DNA from: Gordonia soli NBRC 108243
GTDB lineage: Bacteria > Actinomycetota > Actinomycetes > Mycobacteriales > Mycobacteriaceae
NCBI RefSeq assembly: GCF_000334455.1
Contig: NZ_BANX01000005.1
Span: 62,001-126,000 of the forward strand
DNA: 64,000 nt
Direction of reading: 5' to 3'
Shown here: piece after piece, positions 24,990 through 33,282 of the stretch
Numbering within the stretch: the first letter of the stretch is position 1
Layout: every line of letters starts with the position of its first letter
Position numbers and translations under genes: made by a program
The notes under the pieces: generated by a model
Told to the model about the DNA's origin: nothing
Database searches by the model: none
The model's input: only the letters and a program-made list of their open reading frames with translations

Positions 24990-26486
24990 ATGTTGGTAGC
25001 GCTCGGGCTGCTGATGGTGGCCACCTTCATGTTCTTGATCATGACCCGACGGGCGACGCCGGTGGTGGCCCTGATCCTGGTGCCGGTCGCCTTCGGCTTG
25101 TTCGCCGGTGCCGGACTCGGCATCAGCGACATGGTGGTCGACGGGATCAAGGAACTCGCCCCGACCGCGGCGATGCTGTTCTTCGCGATCATCTTCTTCG
25201 GCATCATGATCGATGTCGGACTGTTCGACCCGGTCGTCCGACTGGTGGTGCGGATGGTCGGCAACGACCCGGCCCGACTGGTCGTCGGCACCGCGGTGTT
25301 GGCGATGGTGGTGTCCCTCGACGGCGACGGCTCGACCACCTTCATCATCACGACTGCCGCACTGCTGCCGCTCTATCTCAAGCTCGGGGTCAGTCCAGTC
25401 GTGCTGACCGTGGCCGCCGGACTCGCGAACGGCACCATGAACATCCTCCCGTGGGGCGGCCCGACGGCTCGTGCGGCCGCGGCGCTGAACGTCGAGACCT
25501 CTGATGTCTTCTTGCCGATGCTGCCGTCGCTCGGCATCGGACTGCTCATCGTGCTGGCGTTCTCGTATCACCTCGGCGTGCTGGAGCGTCGACGGATCGG
25601 CGCGATCGAGATCCGTGAGTCGGTGCTCTCCGGTGCGCGCGAGAAGATCTCGGTCGGCTCCGGTACGGGTACGGGTACGGGGTCGGGTCCTCGCCGCGGC
25701 GGGCGTCGACGTCTCGGCTCGGGCGGTACCGGCGGTGCCGACGATGCACAGTCGACCGGCGATATCCCGGTGTCCCGCGGCGACGACGAGGACGCGCCCG
25801 AGAAGGCCACCGAGAAGGACTCGCAGGCCGACAGCTTCACCGGTGTTCTCGACCCGAACCGTCCCACCCTGCGTCCGAAGCTGTTGTGGGTCAACGCCGC
25901 ACTGACCGTCGCGCTGCTCGCGGTCCTCGGCGCCGACATCGTCTCGATCCCGGTGCTGTTCATGATCGCCGCGGGCATCGCCCTGGTGATCAACTTCCCG
26001 AAGGTCAAGGAGCAGCAGGCGGCGATCACCCGACATTCGTCGAGCATCGTGTCCGTGGTCGCGATGGTGATGGCCGCGGCAGTCCTGACCGGGGTGTTCT
26101 CCGGTACCGGCATGGTCGAAGCGCTGGCCCAATGGCTGGTGTCGGGAATCCCGGACTGGCTGGGGCCGCATCTGGCCGTCGTGGTCGGCGTCCTCTCGAT
26201 CCCGTTCACCTTCCTGATGAGCAACGACGCCTTCTACTTCGGTGTGCTCCCGGTGCTCACCGAGACCGCATCCAACTACGGCATCGCCGCCGAGGAGATG
26301 GCCCGCGCCTCGATCACCGGCCAGCCGGTCCACATGCAGAGCCCGCTGGTCCCGGCGATCCTGCTGCTGGTCGCACTGGCCGGCGTAGGCCTGGCCGACC
26401 ACCACAAGAAGGTGCTCTGGCGTGCCACCGTCGTCTCCCTCGCGATGTTGGTGGTGGGTGTCCTGGTCGGCGTGATCCCGTTCTGA
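24990..26486 (+). CDS. Citrate-Mg2+:H+/Ca2+ symporter (CitMHS family)
   Basis: A 498-residue transporter with about twelve membrane segments. Family signatures include FFGIMIDVGLFDP, VSLDGDGSTTFIITTA and MNILPWGGPTARAAAAL in the first half and LMSNDAFYFGVLPVLTE in the second. Between the halves (about residues 205-295) is a long cytoplasmic linker that is low in complexity: a GSGTGTGTGSG run from a (GGTACG) DNA repeat at 25662-25679, then a basic patch and an acidic stretch. It should import metal-citrate complexes. A CitA/CitB-type two-component system follows within 30 nt, which fits citrate-responsive control. Confidence 0.88.
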   Translation: MLVALGLLMVATFMFLIMTRRATPVVALILVPVAFGLFAGAGLGISDMVVDGIKELAPTAAMLFFAIIFFGIMIDVGLFDPVVRLVVRMVGNDPARLVVGTAVLAMVVSLDGDGSTTFIITTAALLPLYLKLGVSPVVLTVAAGLANGTMNILPWGGPTARAAAALNVETSDVFLPMLPSLGIGLLIVLAFSYHLGVLERRRIGAIEIRESVLSGAREKISVGSGTGTGTGSGPRRGGRRRLGSGGTGGADDAQSTGDIPVSRGDDEDAPEKATEKDSQADSFTGVLDPNRPTLRPKLLWVNAALTVALLAVLGADIVSIPVLFMIAAGIALVINFPKVKEQQAAITRHSSSIVSVVAMVMAAAVLTGVFSGTGMVEALAQWLVSGIPDWLGPHLAVVVGVLSIPFTFLMSNDAFYFGVLPVLTETASNYGIAAEEMARASITGQPVHMQSPLVPAILLLVALAGVGLADHHKKVLWRATVVSLAMLVVGVLVGVIPF

Positions 26487-26503
26487 CCGACCGGACGAGA
26501 CCG

Positions 26504-26509
26504 TAAGGT
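26504..26509 (+). promoter_or_regulatory. -10 box of the sensor kinase gene (leaderless)
   Basis: TAAGGT lies 7 nt before the ATG at 26517 with no ribosome binding site between, which suggests an internal promoter giving a leaderless transcript in addition to read-through from the citrate transporter. Confidence 0.4.
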
Positions 26510-26516
26510 CGGAACG

Positions 26517-28265
26517 ATGTCGGCCGCGAGGTTCCGCAGGGCTGACCGCATGACATTGCGAACGCAGGTACTGCTCCTGCAGCTCGCCGTCATCGCGGTC
26601 AGCCTCGCGGTCGGTTTCGGCGTCGTGATCTCCGGCTCCGATGATCGGGTCCGTGAGCAGTACACCGAACGCGCCCTGGCGATCGCGCGGTCGGTCGCTG
26701 TCGACGACGAGGTGCGGGCGCAGGTCGCCGACCATCCGGGCACGCGACTCGACGCGGCGGCACTCGCACGGTCACCGCTGCAGGCGCAGGCGAACACGGT
26801 TCGGGCGCGCACCGGTGCGCTGTTCGTCGTGATCGGCAACGATGTCGGCCGGCGGCTGGCCCATCCCGAAGCAGATCGGCTGGCGCGCCAGGTCTCCACC
26901 GATTCGTCCGCGGTGCTCGCCGGGCGCGAAGACATCGCCATCGAGCGTGGCACCCTCGGCGACTCGGTGCGGGCCAAGGTTCCGGTGCTCGCCGACGACG
27001 GACGGGTCGTCGGGTTCGTCAGCGTGGGGGTGTCGATGCAGCGGCTCGCCGCCGACACCCGCCGTGACGTCGTCGCGATGGTGCTGATCGCGCTCGGCGC
27101 CCTGGCAGTCGGAGCAGTCGGATCGCTGCTGCTGGCCCGCCGATGGCAGCGACTCACGTTGGGACTGCAGCCCGACGAGCTGGCCGAGCTGGTCCGCGAA
27201 CAGGGAGCGGTCCTGCACTCGATCGCCGACGGTGTGCTGGCCGTCGACGCGAAAGGGGTTGTGCGCGTGATCAACGCGACCGCCCGTCGACTGCTCGGGA
27301 TCACCGCGCCGGTGGGGGTGCCGGTCGACGACATCGGGCTGACCGCTCGTGTCGCAGAAGTGGTGCACGAGCCGACCCCAGATCCGCGTGCGGCGACTGT
27401 CGGCGATCGTGTGGTGCTGGTCAGTTCCCATCGCGTGCACGCCGACGGTCGGGATCTGGGGATGGTGTTGTCAGTGGTGGACCGCACCGACGTGGAGCGA
27501 CTCACCCGGGAGGTGGACACCGTGCGGACCATGAGCACCGCGCTTCGTGCCCAACGGCACGAGACTGCGAACCGGCTGCACGTGCTGGGTGGTCTGCTGC
27601 GTCACGATCACGTCGACGAGGCGCGCGCCTACCTGGACGAACTGACCGGACGCGGAACGTCGGCCGGGGTCGACGGGCTCGCGAACGTCCGCGAGCCACA
27701 TCTGCACGCCTTCCTCGACGCCAAGGCGGCCCACGCCCGCGAACGCGGGCTGACCCTGACCGTCGGCGACCAGACCTACGTCGAGGGCATGGTCACCGAT
27801 CCCGTCGCGGTCACCACGGTGGTCGGGAACCTGGTGGACAACGCATTCGACGCTGCGGCCGAGTCCGACGACTCCGGTCGTCGGGGACGCGTGGACGTCG
27901 AGCTGCTGGCCGACGGGTCGACGCTCTGGGTGACCGTCGCCGACTCCGGTCCGGGCATCGCGGCGGTCGATCCCGAGCAGATCTTCGACGAGGGTGTGAC
28001 GACCAAGGAGGCGGGGTCGGTGCCTGGTGGTCGGGGCATGGGCCTCGCGCTCGCACGACAGATCGCTCGGCGGCTCGGCGGCGAGGTGTCGGTCGCGGAC
28101 CGTGGTGGGTCGTCGGCCGGTGGGGCCTCCGAGGGTGGGTCGTCGGGTGATGCCGATGGTGCCGCCACCGAGGGACTGACCGGCGCGGTGCTGGTCGCAC
28201 GCCTCCCCGACGTCCTCGATCCCGGCGATCCGACCGCCGACCCGGAGGTGTTCGATGACCGATGA
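26517..28265 (+). CDS. CitA/DcuS-like sensor histidine kinase
   Basis: A 582-residue membrane sensor. Segments in order: first membrane helix (about 18-40), an extracytoplasmic PDC/CitA-like sensor domain (40-180) with RARTGALFVVIGND and VLADDGRVVGFVSVGVSMQ, second membrane helix (about 185-207), a cytoplasmic PAS domain (220-325), the dimerisation helix with His348 in RAQRHETANRLH, and a HATPase domain (NLVDNAFDAA, DSGPGI, GRGMGLALARQ). A Ser/Gly-rich insert sits near residue 530. It probably senses citrate or a related di/tricarboxylate and phosphorylates the response regulator encoded with an 11-nt overlap. Confidence 0.88.
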   Translation: MSAARFRRADRMTLRTQVLLLQLAVIAVSLAVGFGVVISGSDDRVREQYTERALAIARSVAVDDEVRAQVADHPGTRLDAAALARSPLQAQANTVRARTGALFVVIGNDVGRRLAHPEADRLARQVSTDSSAVLAGREDIAIERGTLGDSVRAKVPVLADDGRVVGFVSVGVSMQRLAADTRRDVVAMVLIALGALAVGAVGSLLLARRWQRLTLGLQPDELAELVREQGAVLHSIADGVLAVDAKGVVRVINATARRLLGITAPVGVPVDDIGLTARVAEVVHEPTPDPRAATVGDRVVLVSSHRVHADGRDLGMVLSVVDRTDVERLTREVDTVRTMSTALRAQRHETANRLHVLGGLLRHDHVDEARAYLDELTGRGTSAGVDGLANVREPHLHAFLDAKAAHARERGLTLTVGDQTYVEGMVTDPVAVTTVVGNLVDNAFDAAAESDDSGRRGRVDVELLADGSTLWVTVADSGPGIAAVDPEQIFDEGVTTKEAGSVPGGRGMGLALARQIARRLGGEVSVADRGGSSAGGASEGGSSGDADGAATEGLTGAVLVARLPDVLDPGDPTADPEVFDDR

Positions 28266-28920
28266 ACTCGGCGTGCTGATCGTCGACGACGACTTCCGGG
28301 TGGCCGCGTTGCACGCGGCGATCGTCTCGGCGGTCCGTGGGTTCACGGTGCGGGCCACCGCGGGAACGGTCGCGCAGGCCCGATCGGCGATGAGCGAGCA
28401 TCCCGACATCGACCTCGCGCTCCTCGACGTCTACCTCCCGGATGGATCCGGCCTGGATCTCGTCGCCGACCTGCCGTGCGACTGCTTCGTCGTCGGTGCG
28501 GAAACCGATGCCGACGCCGTGCGGACGGCGATGCGGTCGGGCGCGATGGCCTATCTCATCAAGCCGTTCGACGATGCCGAACTCGCGCGTCGACTGGCCG
28601 GTTACGCGCAGTACCGACGCGTGCTCGCGGCGCCGACCGTCGACCAGCACGCCGTCGATGCCGCGCTGTCGGCGTTGCGCTTCGGGACCAGAGCTGCCGA
28701 TCGAGGTGACACCGGGTCGCCGACAGAACGTCGTATCCTCGACCTCTTCGCCGACGACCGGCCACTCTTCGCCGACGACGTCTCCACCGCACTCGGTGTC
28801 TCCCCGCCGACCGCCCGTCGTCACCTCGCCAACCTCGTCGCCGCGGGCCGACTCCGGATGTCGCTGCATTACGGCGGGACCGGCCGACCCCGGCAGGAGT
28901 ATCGCCGGGCGCCGGACTGA
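28255..28920 (+). CDS. CitB/DcuR-like response regulator
   Basis: A 221-residue regulator. The receiver domain has the acidic pocket VLIVDDDF (Asp11-13), the phospho-acceptor Asp58 in LALLDVYLPDGSG and Lys in AYLIKPFDD near residue 101. The C-terminal part (155-215) is a winged helix of the CitB type, with FADDVSTALGVSPPTARRHL as its recognition region. The start overlaps the kinase gene by 11 nt. The obvious target is the citrate transporter promoter upstream of 24990. Confidence 0.88.
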   Translation: MTDELGVLIVDDDFRVAALHAAIVSAVRGFTVRATAGTVAQARSAMSEHPDIDLALLDVYLPDGSGLDLVADLPCDCFVVGAETDADAVRTAMRSGAMAYLIKPFDDAELARRLAGYAQYRRVLAAPTVDQHAVDAALSALRFGTRAADRGDTGSPTERRILDLFADDRPLFADDVSTALGVSPPTARRHLANLVAAGRLRMSLHYGGTGRPRQEYRRAPD

Positions 28921-28940
28921 TCGCGGCCCATGTGTGGTGC

Positions 28941-28993
28941 GCCCTCCGGATCGGGCAGCCCTCCGGACCGGGCCAGCCCTCCGGACCGGGCCG
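28941..28993. repeat. Three tandem copies of a 17-18-bp GC-rich unit
   Basis: GCCCTCCGGAYCGGGCA-type units at 28941-28957, 28958-28975 and 28976-28993; the second and third differ only in the last base. Each unit contains the dyad CCGGWCCGG-like core. They start 20 nt after the response regulator stop and end exactly where a 12-bp inverted repeat begins. Confidence 0.75.
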
Positions 28994-29060
28994 AAAATCT
29001 GTACGTGGGGGCGTCGCCGTTGACGTTATTACGACGGTCGGGTGCTGGCGTACAGATTTT
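28994..29060. repeat. 12-bp perfect inverted repeat with 43-nt centre
   Basis: AAAATCTGTACG (28994-29005) is repeated in inverse at 29049-29060 (CGTACAGATTTT). The centre contains TTGACGTTATTACGACG. It is AT-richer than its surroundings and could be a terminator for the two-component operon, an operator, or a small mobile remnant. Confidence 0.65.
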
Positions 29061-29176
29061 GTCCGCGGGGCGGGGGCGGCTCGGTCCTTGCCGATGTGCG
29101 CCGAGCGGCCCGGAGTCGGCCCCCGGACCTGGACAAATGACCCAGCCGGCGGTGATCGGGCCCAGGGGTCGGTCGC

Positions 29177-29182
29177 TACAGT
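29177..29182 (+). promoter_or_regulatory. -10 box of trpB2 (leaderless)
   Basis: TACAGT lies 7 nt before the ATG at 29190. No ribosome binding site is present, so a leaderless mRNA is likely. Confidence 0.5.
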
Positions 29183-29189
29183 GACACCC

Positions 29190-30491
29190 ATGACGCTGCA
29201 CGCCGACGCCGCCCATCCCGACCTGGTCACCGTCGAGGTGCCGACGCACTGGTACAACCTGGCCGCCGAGCTGGACACCCCGATTCCGCCGCACCTGCAC
29301 CCGGGGACTAAGGAGCCTGTCGGCCCCGACGATCTCGCTGCTCTCTTCCCGAGCGGCCTGATCGCCCAGGAGGTCTCCACCGAGCCCTACATCGAGATCC
29401 CCGAGGCGGTACGCGACATCTACGCCTCGTGGCGGCCCTCGCCGCTGATCCGCGCCCGCCGCTTCGAGCAGGCGCTCAACACCGGTGCGCACATCTACGT
29501 CAAGTACGAGGGTGTGAGCCCGGTCGGCAGTCACAAGACCAATTCGGCTGTCGCGCAGGCGTACTACAACAGCGTCGACGGCGTCCGGAAGCTGACGACC
29601 GAGACCGGTGCCGGACAGTGGGGCAGTGCGCTGGCCTTCGCCGGCGCGCAGTTCGGCATCGATGTCGAGGTATGGCAGGTCCGAGCGTCCTACGACTCGA
29701 AGCCCTACCGCGGCCACCTGATCCGCACGTACGGCGGCACCGTCCATCCGAGCCCGTCCGACCTCACCGAGTCGGGCCGGAAGATGCTCGCCGACAATCC
29801 GGACACCACAGGCAGCCTGGGCATGGCGGTCAGTGAGGCCGTCGAGGTCGCCGCCGGTGATCCCGACACCCGGTACGCGCTGGGCAGCGTCCTCAACCAT
29901 GTCGTCCTGCACCAGAGCGTGATCGGCCAGGAGGCGGTCGCGCAGCTCACGCTCGCCGAGGGCCGCGGCGCCGACGTCGTCTTCGGATGTGCGGGTGGCG
30001 GTTCCAACCTGGCCGGCCTGTCGTTCCCGTTCCTGCGCGAGAGGATCCACGGCCGCTCGAACCCGCGGATCGTCGCCGCGGAGCCCGCCGCCTGTCCGTC
30101 GATCACGCAGGGTGAGTACCGCTACGATCACGGCGACGTGGCCGGCCTGACGCCGTTGCTCAAGATGCACACGCTCGGAATGGATTTCGTGCCCGACCCG
30201 ATCCACGCCGGCGGTCTGCGCTACCACGGAATGGCACCGGCGCTGAGCCACACCGTCGAGCTGGGCTTGGTCGAGGGTGTCGCGATCTCCCAGCACGACG
30301 CCTTCTCCGCCGGCGTGCAGTTCGCCCGTGCGCAGGGCATCGTCCCCGCCCCGGAATCCACGCACGCCATCGCCGCCGCGGCCGCACATGTCGCCGATGA
30401 TGCGACCGAGCAGGTCGTCGTCATCGGACTCTCCGGCCACGGCCAGCTCGACCTCCCGGCGTACGCGGAGTTCCTCGACGGCAAGTTCTGA
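29190..30491 (+). CDS. trpB2: Tryptophan synthase beta-like PLP enzyme (TrpB2 type)
   Basis: A 433-residue fold-type II PLP enzyme. The PLP Lys lies in SPVGSHKTNSAVAQ near residue 113, the phosphate cradle in FGCAGGGSNLAGL near residue 268, and ETGAGQWGSALAF and the C-terminal VVIGLSGHGQLDLPAY complete the family pattern. The N-terminal extension with PTHWYNLAAEL and the overall length (433 against about 400) are those of TrpB2, the form found apart from trpA and able to condense serine with indole without TrpA. It is monocistronic here. The stop is followed after 3 nt by an inverted array of 21-bp repeats. Confidence 0.88.
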   Translation: MTLHADAAHPDLVTVEVPTHWYNLAAELDTPIPPHLHPGTKEPVGPDDLAALFPSGLIAQEVSTEPYIEIPEAVRDIYASWRPSPLIRARRFEQALNTGAHIYVKYEGVSPVGSHKTNSAVAQAYYNSVDGVRKLTTETGAGQWGSALAFAGAQFGIDVEVWQVRASYDSKPYRGHLIRTYGGTVHPSPSDLTESGRKMLADNPDTTGSLGMAVSEAVEVAAGDPDTRYALGSVLNHVVLHQSVIGQEAVAQLTLAEGRGADVVFGCAGGGSNLAGLSFPFLRERIHGRSNPRIVAAEPAACPSITQGEYRYDHGDVAGLTPLLKMHTLGMDFVPDPIHAGGLRYHGMAPALSHTVELGLVEGVAISQHDAFSAGVQFARAQGIVPAPESTHAIAAAAAHVADDATEQVVVIGLSGHGQLDLPAYAEFLDGKF

Positions 30492-30494
30492 ACC

Positions 30495-30557
30495 CGTTGA
30501 TCGTGCGCTCCAGATCGTTGATCGTGCGCTCGAAATCGTTGATCGTGCGTCACCTGG
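30495..30557 (-). repeat. 21-bp tandem repeat block, inverse orientation, 3 copies
   Basis: Three units of exactly 21 bp start at 30495, 30516 and 30537, each opening CGTTGATCGTGCG; the first two continue CTC. Read on the other strand they are GAGCGCACGATCAACG units, the same family as the nine copies at 30574-30762, so the two blocks face each other and can pair into a long imperfect hairpin. Confidence 0.85.
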
Positions 30558-30573
30558 TTTCGTGGTGCGGGGG

Positions 30574-30762
30574 CTGCGCACGATGAACGCACCGGAGTGC
30601 ACGATGGACGCACGGGAGCGCACGGTCAACGAATCGGAGCGCACGATGGACGGATCCGCGCGCACGGTCAACGAATCGGAGCGCACGATGGACGGCCCGG
30701 AGCGCACGATGGACGCACCGGAGCGCACGGTCGACGAATCGGAGCGCACGATCGACGGAGGT
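30574..30762 (+). repeat. 21-bp tandem repeat block, direct orientation, 9 copies
   Basis: Nine units with starts at 30574, 30595, 30616, 30637, 30658, 30679, 30700, 30721 and 30742, all 21 bp. Core is GAGCGCACG followed by ATGGACG or GTCAACG/GTCGACG and a variable ending (CACCG, GAATCG, GCCCG). The DUF429 gene itself begins ATGCGCACGGTCGGAATCG, which matches the unit and looks like its source. The array stays in frame with that gene (heptad ERTMDxP / ERTVNES), but a strong ribosome binding site after the array suggests it is untranslated leader. Confidence 0.85.
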
Positions 30763-30765
30763 GTG

Positions 30766-31494
30766 ATGCGCACGGTCGGAATCGATCTCGCGGCGGCGCC
30801 GACCAAGACGGCGATCGCCACGATCGAGTGGGCACCCGGCGCGGCACGTGTCGTCGACGTGACGATGCCGGCCGACGACACCGCGATCGCGCGCGCAGTC
30901 GAGGGCGCGGATCGCGTCGGGATCGACGCTCCGTTCGGATGGCCGGAGCACTTCGCCGACTTCCTCGCCGCACATCGTGCAGGGAGGCTCCCGGCAAGCG
31001 CAGGTCTCGGCGACATCGACAACCGGCGTCGTCTGGCCTATCGGCGAACCGATCTGCGACTCATGGAGATCGGTGCGGGTCGACCGCTCAGCGTCTCGGC
31101 CGACCAGATCGCGCACGTCGCCTTCCGATGCGCCGGCCTGATCGCCGACCTCGGACTGGTCGATCGCGTGGACGGGTTCGCGGTCGAAGCGTATCCCGCA
31201 GCGGCCCTGCGCAGATGGGGTCTGCGATCGCGCGGCTACAAGCGTGTGGCAAACGTGGCGCTGCTGACCGCACTCGTCGACGACCTCGAGCGTGTGGCGC
31301 CATGGCTGCAATTGGGCGAGTACCGGGAGGTCGTCAGCGCTGTCGACGACGCCTTCGATGCAGTCGTCACCGCACTGATCGCACGAGCTGTCGCACTGGG
31401 ACTGACGACGCCCCCGAACGCCGACGATCACGCGATCGCCATGCGGGAGGGATGGATTCACGTGCCGGAGGGCACCCTCGCCGATCTGGTCTGA
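30766..31494 (+). CDS. DUF429 family protein
   Basis: A 242-residue protein with an RNase H-like fold start, MRTVGIDLAAAPTKTA, and the conserved GIDAPFGWPEHF near residue 50, RRTDLRL near residue 93 and VEAYPAAALRRWGL near residue 147. The function of DUF429 is not known; the acidic strand residues suggest a nuclease-like or ATPase-like fold. The ATG at 30766 has GGAGGTG 3 nt upstream, the best ribosome binding site in the area, so earlier in-frame ATGs inside the 21-bp repeat array are unlikely starts. It is convergent with a GNAT gene whose stop lies 10 nt away. Confidence 0.8.
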   Translation: MRTVGIDLAAAPTKTAIATIEWAPGAARVVDVTMPADDTAIARAVEGADRVGIDAPFGWPEHFADFLAAHRAGRLPASAGLGDIDNRRRLAYRRTDLRLMEIGAGRPLSVSADQIAHVAFRCAGLIADLGLVDRVDGFAVEAYPAAALRRWGLRSRGYKRVANVALLTALVDDLERVAPWLQLGEYREVVSAVDDAFDAVVTALIARAVALGLTTPPNADDHAIAMREGWIHVPEGTLADLV

Positions 31495-31503
31495 CCGCCG
31501 CCG

Positions 31504-32076
31504 TCAGGACAGGTCGAGTCGCATCAGGACGCGGGGGAAGCCCGCGAGCACCGAGTCGGTGGGGGACACCTCACGAAAACCCGCCTTCTCGAAGAGTCCT
31601 CGCGTCCCTACATAGGCCATCGTCAGATCGACCTTCTCGTCCTTGTTGTCGACGGGATAGGCCTCGATCACCGGCGCATCGTGCGCCCGCGCGAACTCGA
31701 CGGCACCGCTCACGAGGTGGTGCGAGATCCCCTTCTTACGATGGCCGGGCCGCACCCGGACGCACCACACCGACCATGCCGGCTGATCGTCGACGATCGG
31801 AATCTTGCGGGCCTTCGCAAACGTTGTCTCGCTGCGCGGAGCCACGGCCGCCCAGCCGACCACCTCGTCCCCGTCATAGGCGAGCACGCCCGGCGCGGGT
31901 TCGTGGGCACACAACTCTCGCACGTACTCGCCCCGCTCGGGACCGACCAGCGACCTGTTGAGTTTCGACGGGATGCGATAGCTCAGGCACCAACACACGT
32001 TGGCGTCGGGCCGCTTGGGGCCGACCATCGTGCGGACATCGGAGAACTCGCTCGCGGGCCTGACCTCGATCGCCAT
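31504..32076 (-). CDS. GNAT-family N-acetyltransferase
   Basis: A 190-residue acetyltransferase. The acetyl-CoA loop reads VRVRPGHRKKGISHHLV (the R/Q-x-x-G-x-G/A pattern) near residue 112, with WSVWCVRV as the preceding beta strand. The N-terminal CWCLSYRI segment is typical of a group that includes putative aminoglycoside or small-molecule acetyltransferases. Substrate unknown. The ATG at 32076 is chosen since the preceding in-frame region is not conserved in type and lies in a long intergenic gap. Its 3' end faces the DUF429 gene. Confidence 0.8.
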   Translation of the reverse strand: MAIEVRPASEFSDVRTMVGPKRPDANVCWCLSYRIPSKLNRSLVGPERGEYVRELCAHEPAPGVLAYDGDEVVGWAAVAPRSETTFAKARKIPIVDDQPAWSVWCVRVRPGHRKKGISHHLVSGAVEFARAHDAPVIEAYPVDNKDEKVDLTMAYVGTRGLFEKAGFREVSPTDSVLAGFPRVLMRLDLS

Positions 32077-32700
32077 GTATCGAGCCTGCTCCGCCCGGGT
32101 CTGCGGCGGCAAGTCGGGATTCGTGAGCGGGTGACGTGTCAGCAATGTGAGACACCCGCGTCCCAAATTGTCGGGCGTGCAGGGTCGTGAACACGGAATA
32201 CATCGTCGTCAACGAGACACCGACCCTCGAACAGTACAACAGATGTGTCAGCCTGCATCGATACGTGCTGTACAGATGACCCACACCGGTTAGCGTGAGC
32301 ACGCGGAGTTCATCGCTGCCTAACCCATATCTGTTGTAGTGCAGATTAATTGGGCGGAGCCAATTGGACGCATTCGGCCCGGCGGCCGGGGGTGAGCCCG
32401 TGGTGCCCGGTCGGACACTGTGTCGACACGCCAGACACTCAATTGGGGTGGTCGACGGGGCGCCGGCGGCGGTGACCTTCCAGGTTGGGGGGGACGGTCG
32501 AACCGCCGTGACACGACTCCGGTCGGAGCGGGACTTCCCCGGTTCACGCTCCGACCGGTGTCGCATGCATGCGCCCAGATCGGCCCAGAACGATCCACGT
32601 CCGTGAATCGTCGCCTTACGATGGCGACGTCAGCGGGAGTTGGCGGCGCGCACGGGGGAGCCGCCGATGGCATCCCGGGGAACGGAGGTAGGACGACGCG
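32077..32700. other. 624-nt gap with lowered GC and several dyads
   Basis: No credible gene. It contains TACAACAGAT (32235-32244) and its inverse ATCTGTTGTA (32329-32338), the palindrome CTGTACAG (32268-32275), and AATTGG/CCAATT flanking GCGGAG near 32348-32365. Overall GC is visibly lower than in neighbouring genes. It may hold the promoters of the divergent GNAT and TetR genes, or the remnant of an insertion. Confidence 0.5.
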
Positions 32701-33282
32701 GTGGGACCACCACGACCACCCGGCCCGACGTGGCGCGGTACCCAGCAGACTGCTGCGCAGCACGCAGCCCATCGCCGAATCCTCGATGCCGCGGCCGAGA
32801 TCCTGGTCAATCGACGGGTCGACGAGCTGACCATGTCGGCTGTCGCGCGCCGGGCCGGATGTTCGCGCGCCACCCTCTACCGGTACGTCCCCGATCGCGA
32901 CGCGCTCGTCACCGCGGTGCTGGAGGACAAAGCGGTCGAGGCGCTGTCCGGGAAGTTCGTCGCCGCCACCCGGCCGCGCCCGGCGCCGGGCGATCCGCAC
33001 GGCGCGACCGTTGCGGCGATGGTCTTCTACATCCGTCTCGCCCGGGCACGCAGGGACCACCGGTTGTGGCCGACCCTGGTCACCGACCACTCGATCGTCT
33101 CGTGTGGGGTCCGCTCGACGATGTTCCGGTCCATCGCGGCGTCGTTCAGCGGCTTCGACACCGATGCCGACGAGGTCACCTGGCTCCTTCGGCTGATGTT
33201 CTCGGTGCTCGGCAGCCCGGAGCGAGATGCCGAGACCGAGCGCCGCATGTTGGTCGCGCTCACCGCCGGGCTCTTCCGCTGA
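32701..33282 (+). CDS. TetR-family regulator
   Basis: A 193-residue regulator starting at GTG 32701. The DNA-binding part is ILDAAAEILVNRRVDELTMS then AVARRAGCSRATLYRYVPDR, the classical TetR helix-turn-helix. The ligand domain (70-190) is not assignable to a subfamily. It lies upstream of and on the same strand as the reverse transcriptase gene, 265 nt away. Whether it controls that gene or an unrelated target cannot be told. Confidence 0.75.
   Translation: MGPPRPPGPTWRGTQQTAAQHAAHRRILDAAAEILVNRRVDELTMSAVARRAGCSRATLYRYVPDRDALVTAVLEDKAVEALSGKFVAATRPRPAPGDPHGATVAAMVFYIRLARARRDHRLWPTLVTDHSIVSCGVRSTMFRSIAASFSGFDTDADEVTWLLRLMFSVLGSPERDAETERRMLVALTAGLFR

Noticed and set aside
24639-26735. A 698-codon open frame on the minus strand
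   Set aside because: It is antisense to the citrate transporter and part of the ClC gene; its protein is dominated by His, Arg, Asp and Gln in the pattern expected from the complement of high-GC codons, without motifs.
30495-30762. Possible CRISPR array
   Set aside because: Units are contiguous 21-bp tandem repeats without unique spacers, in two facing blocks, and no cas genes are nearby.
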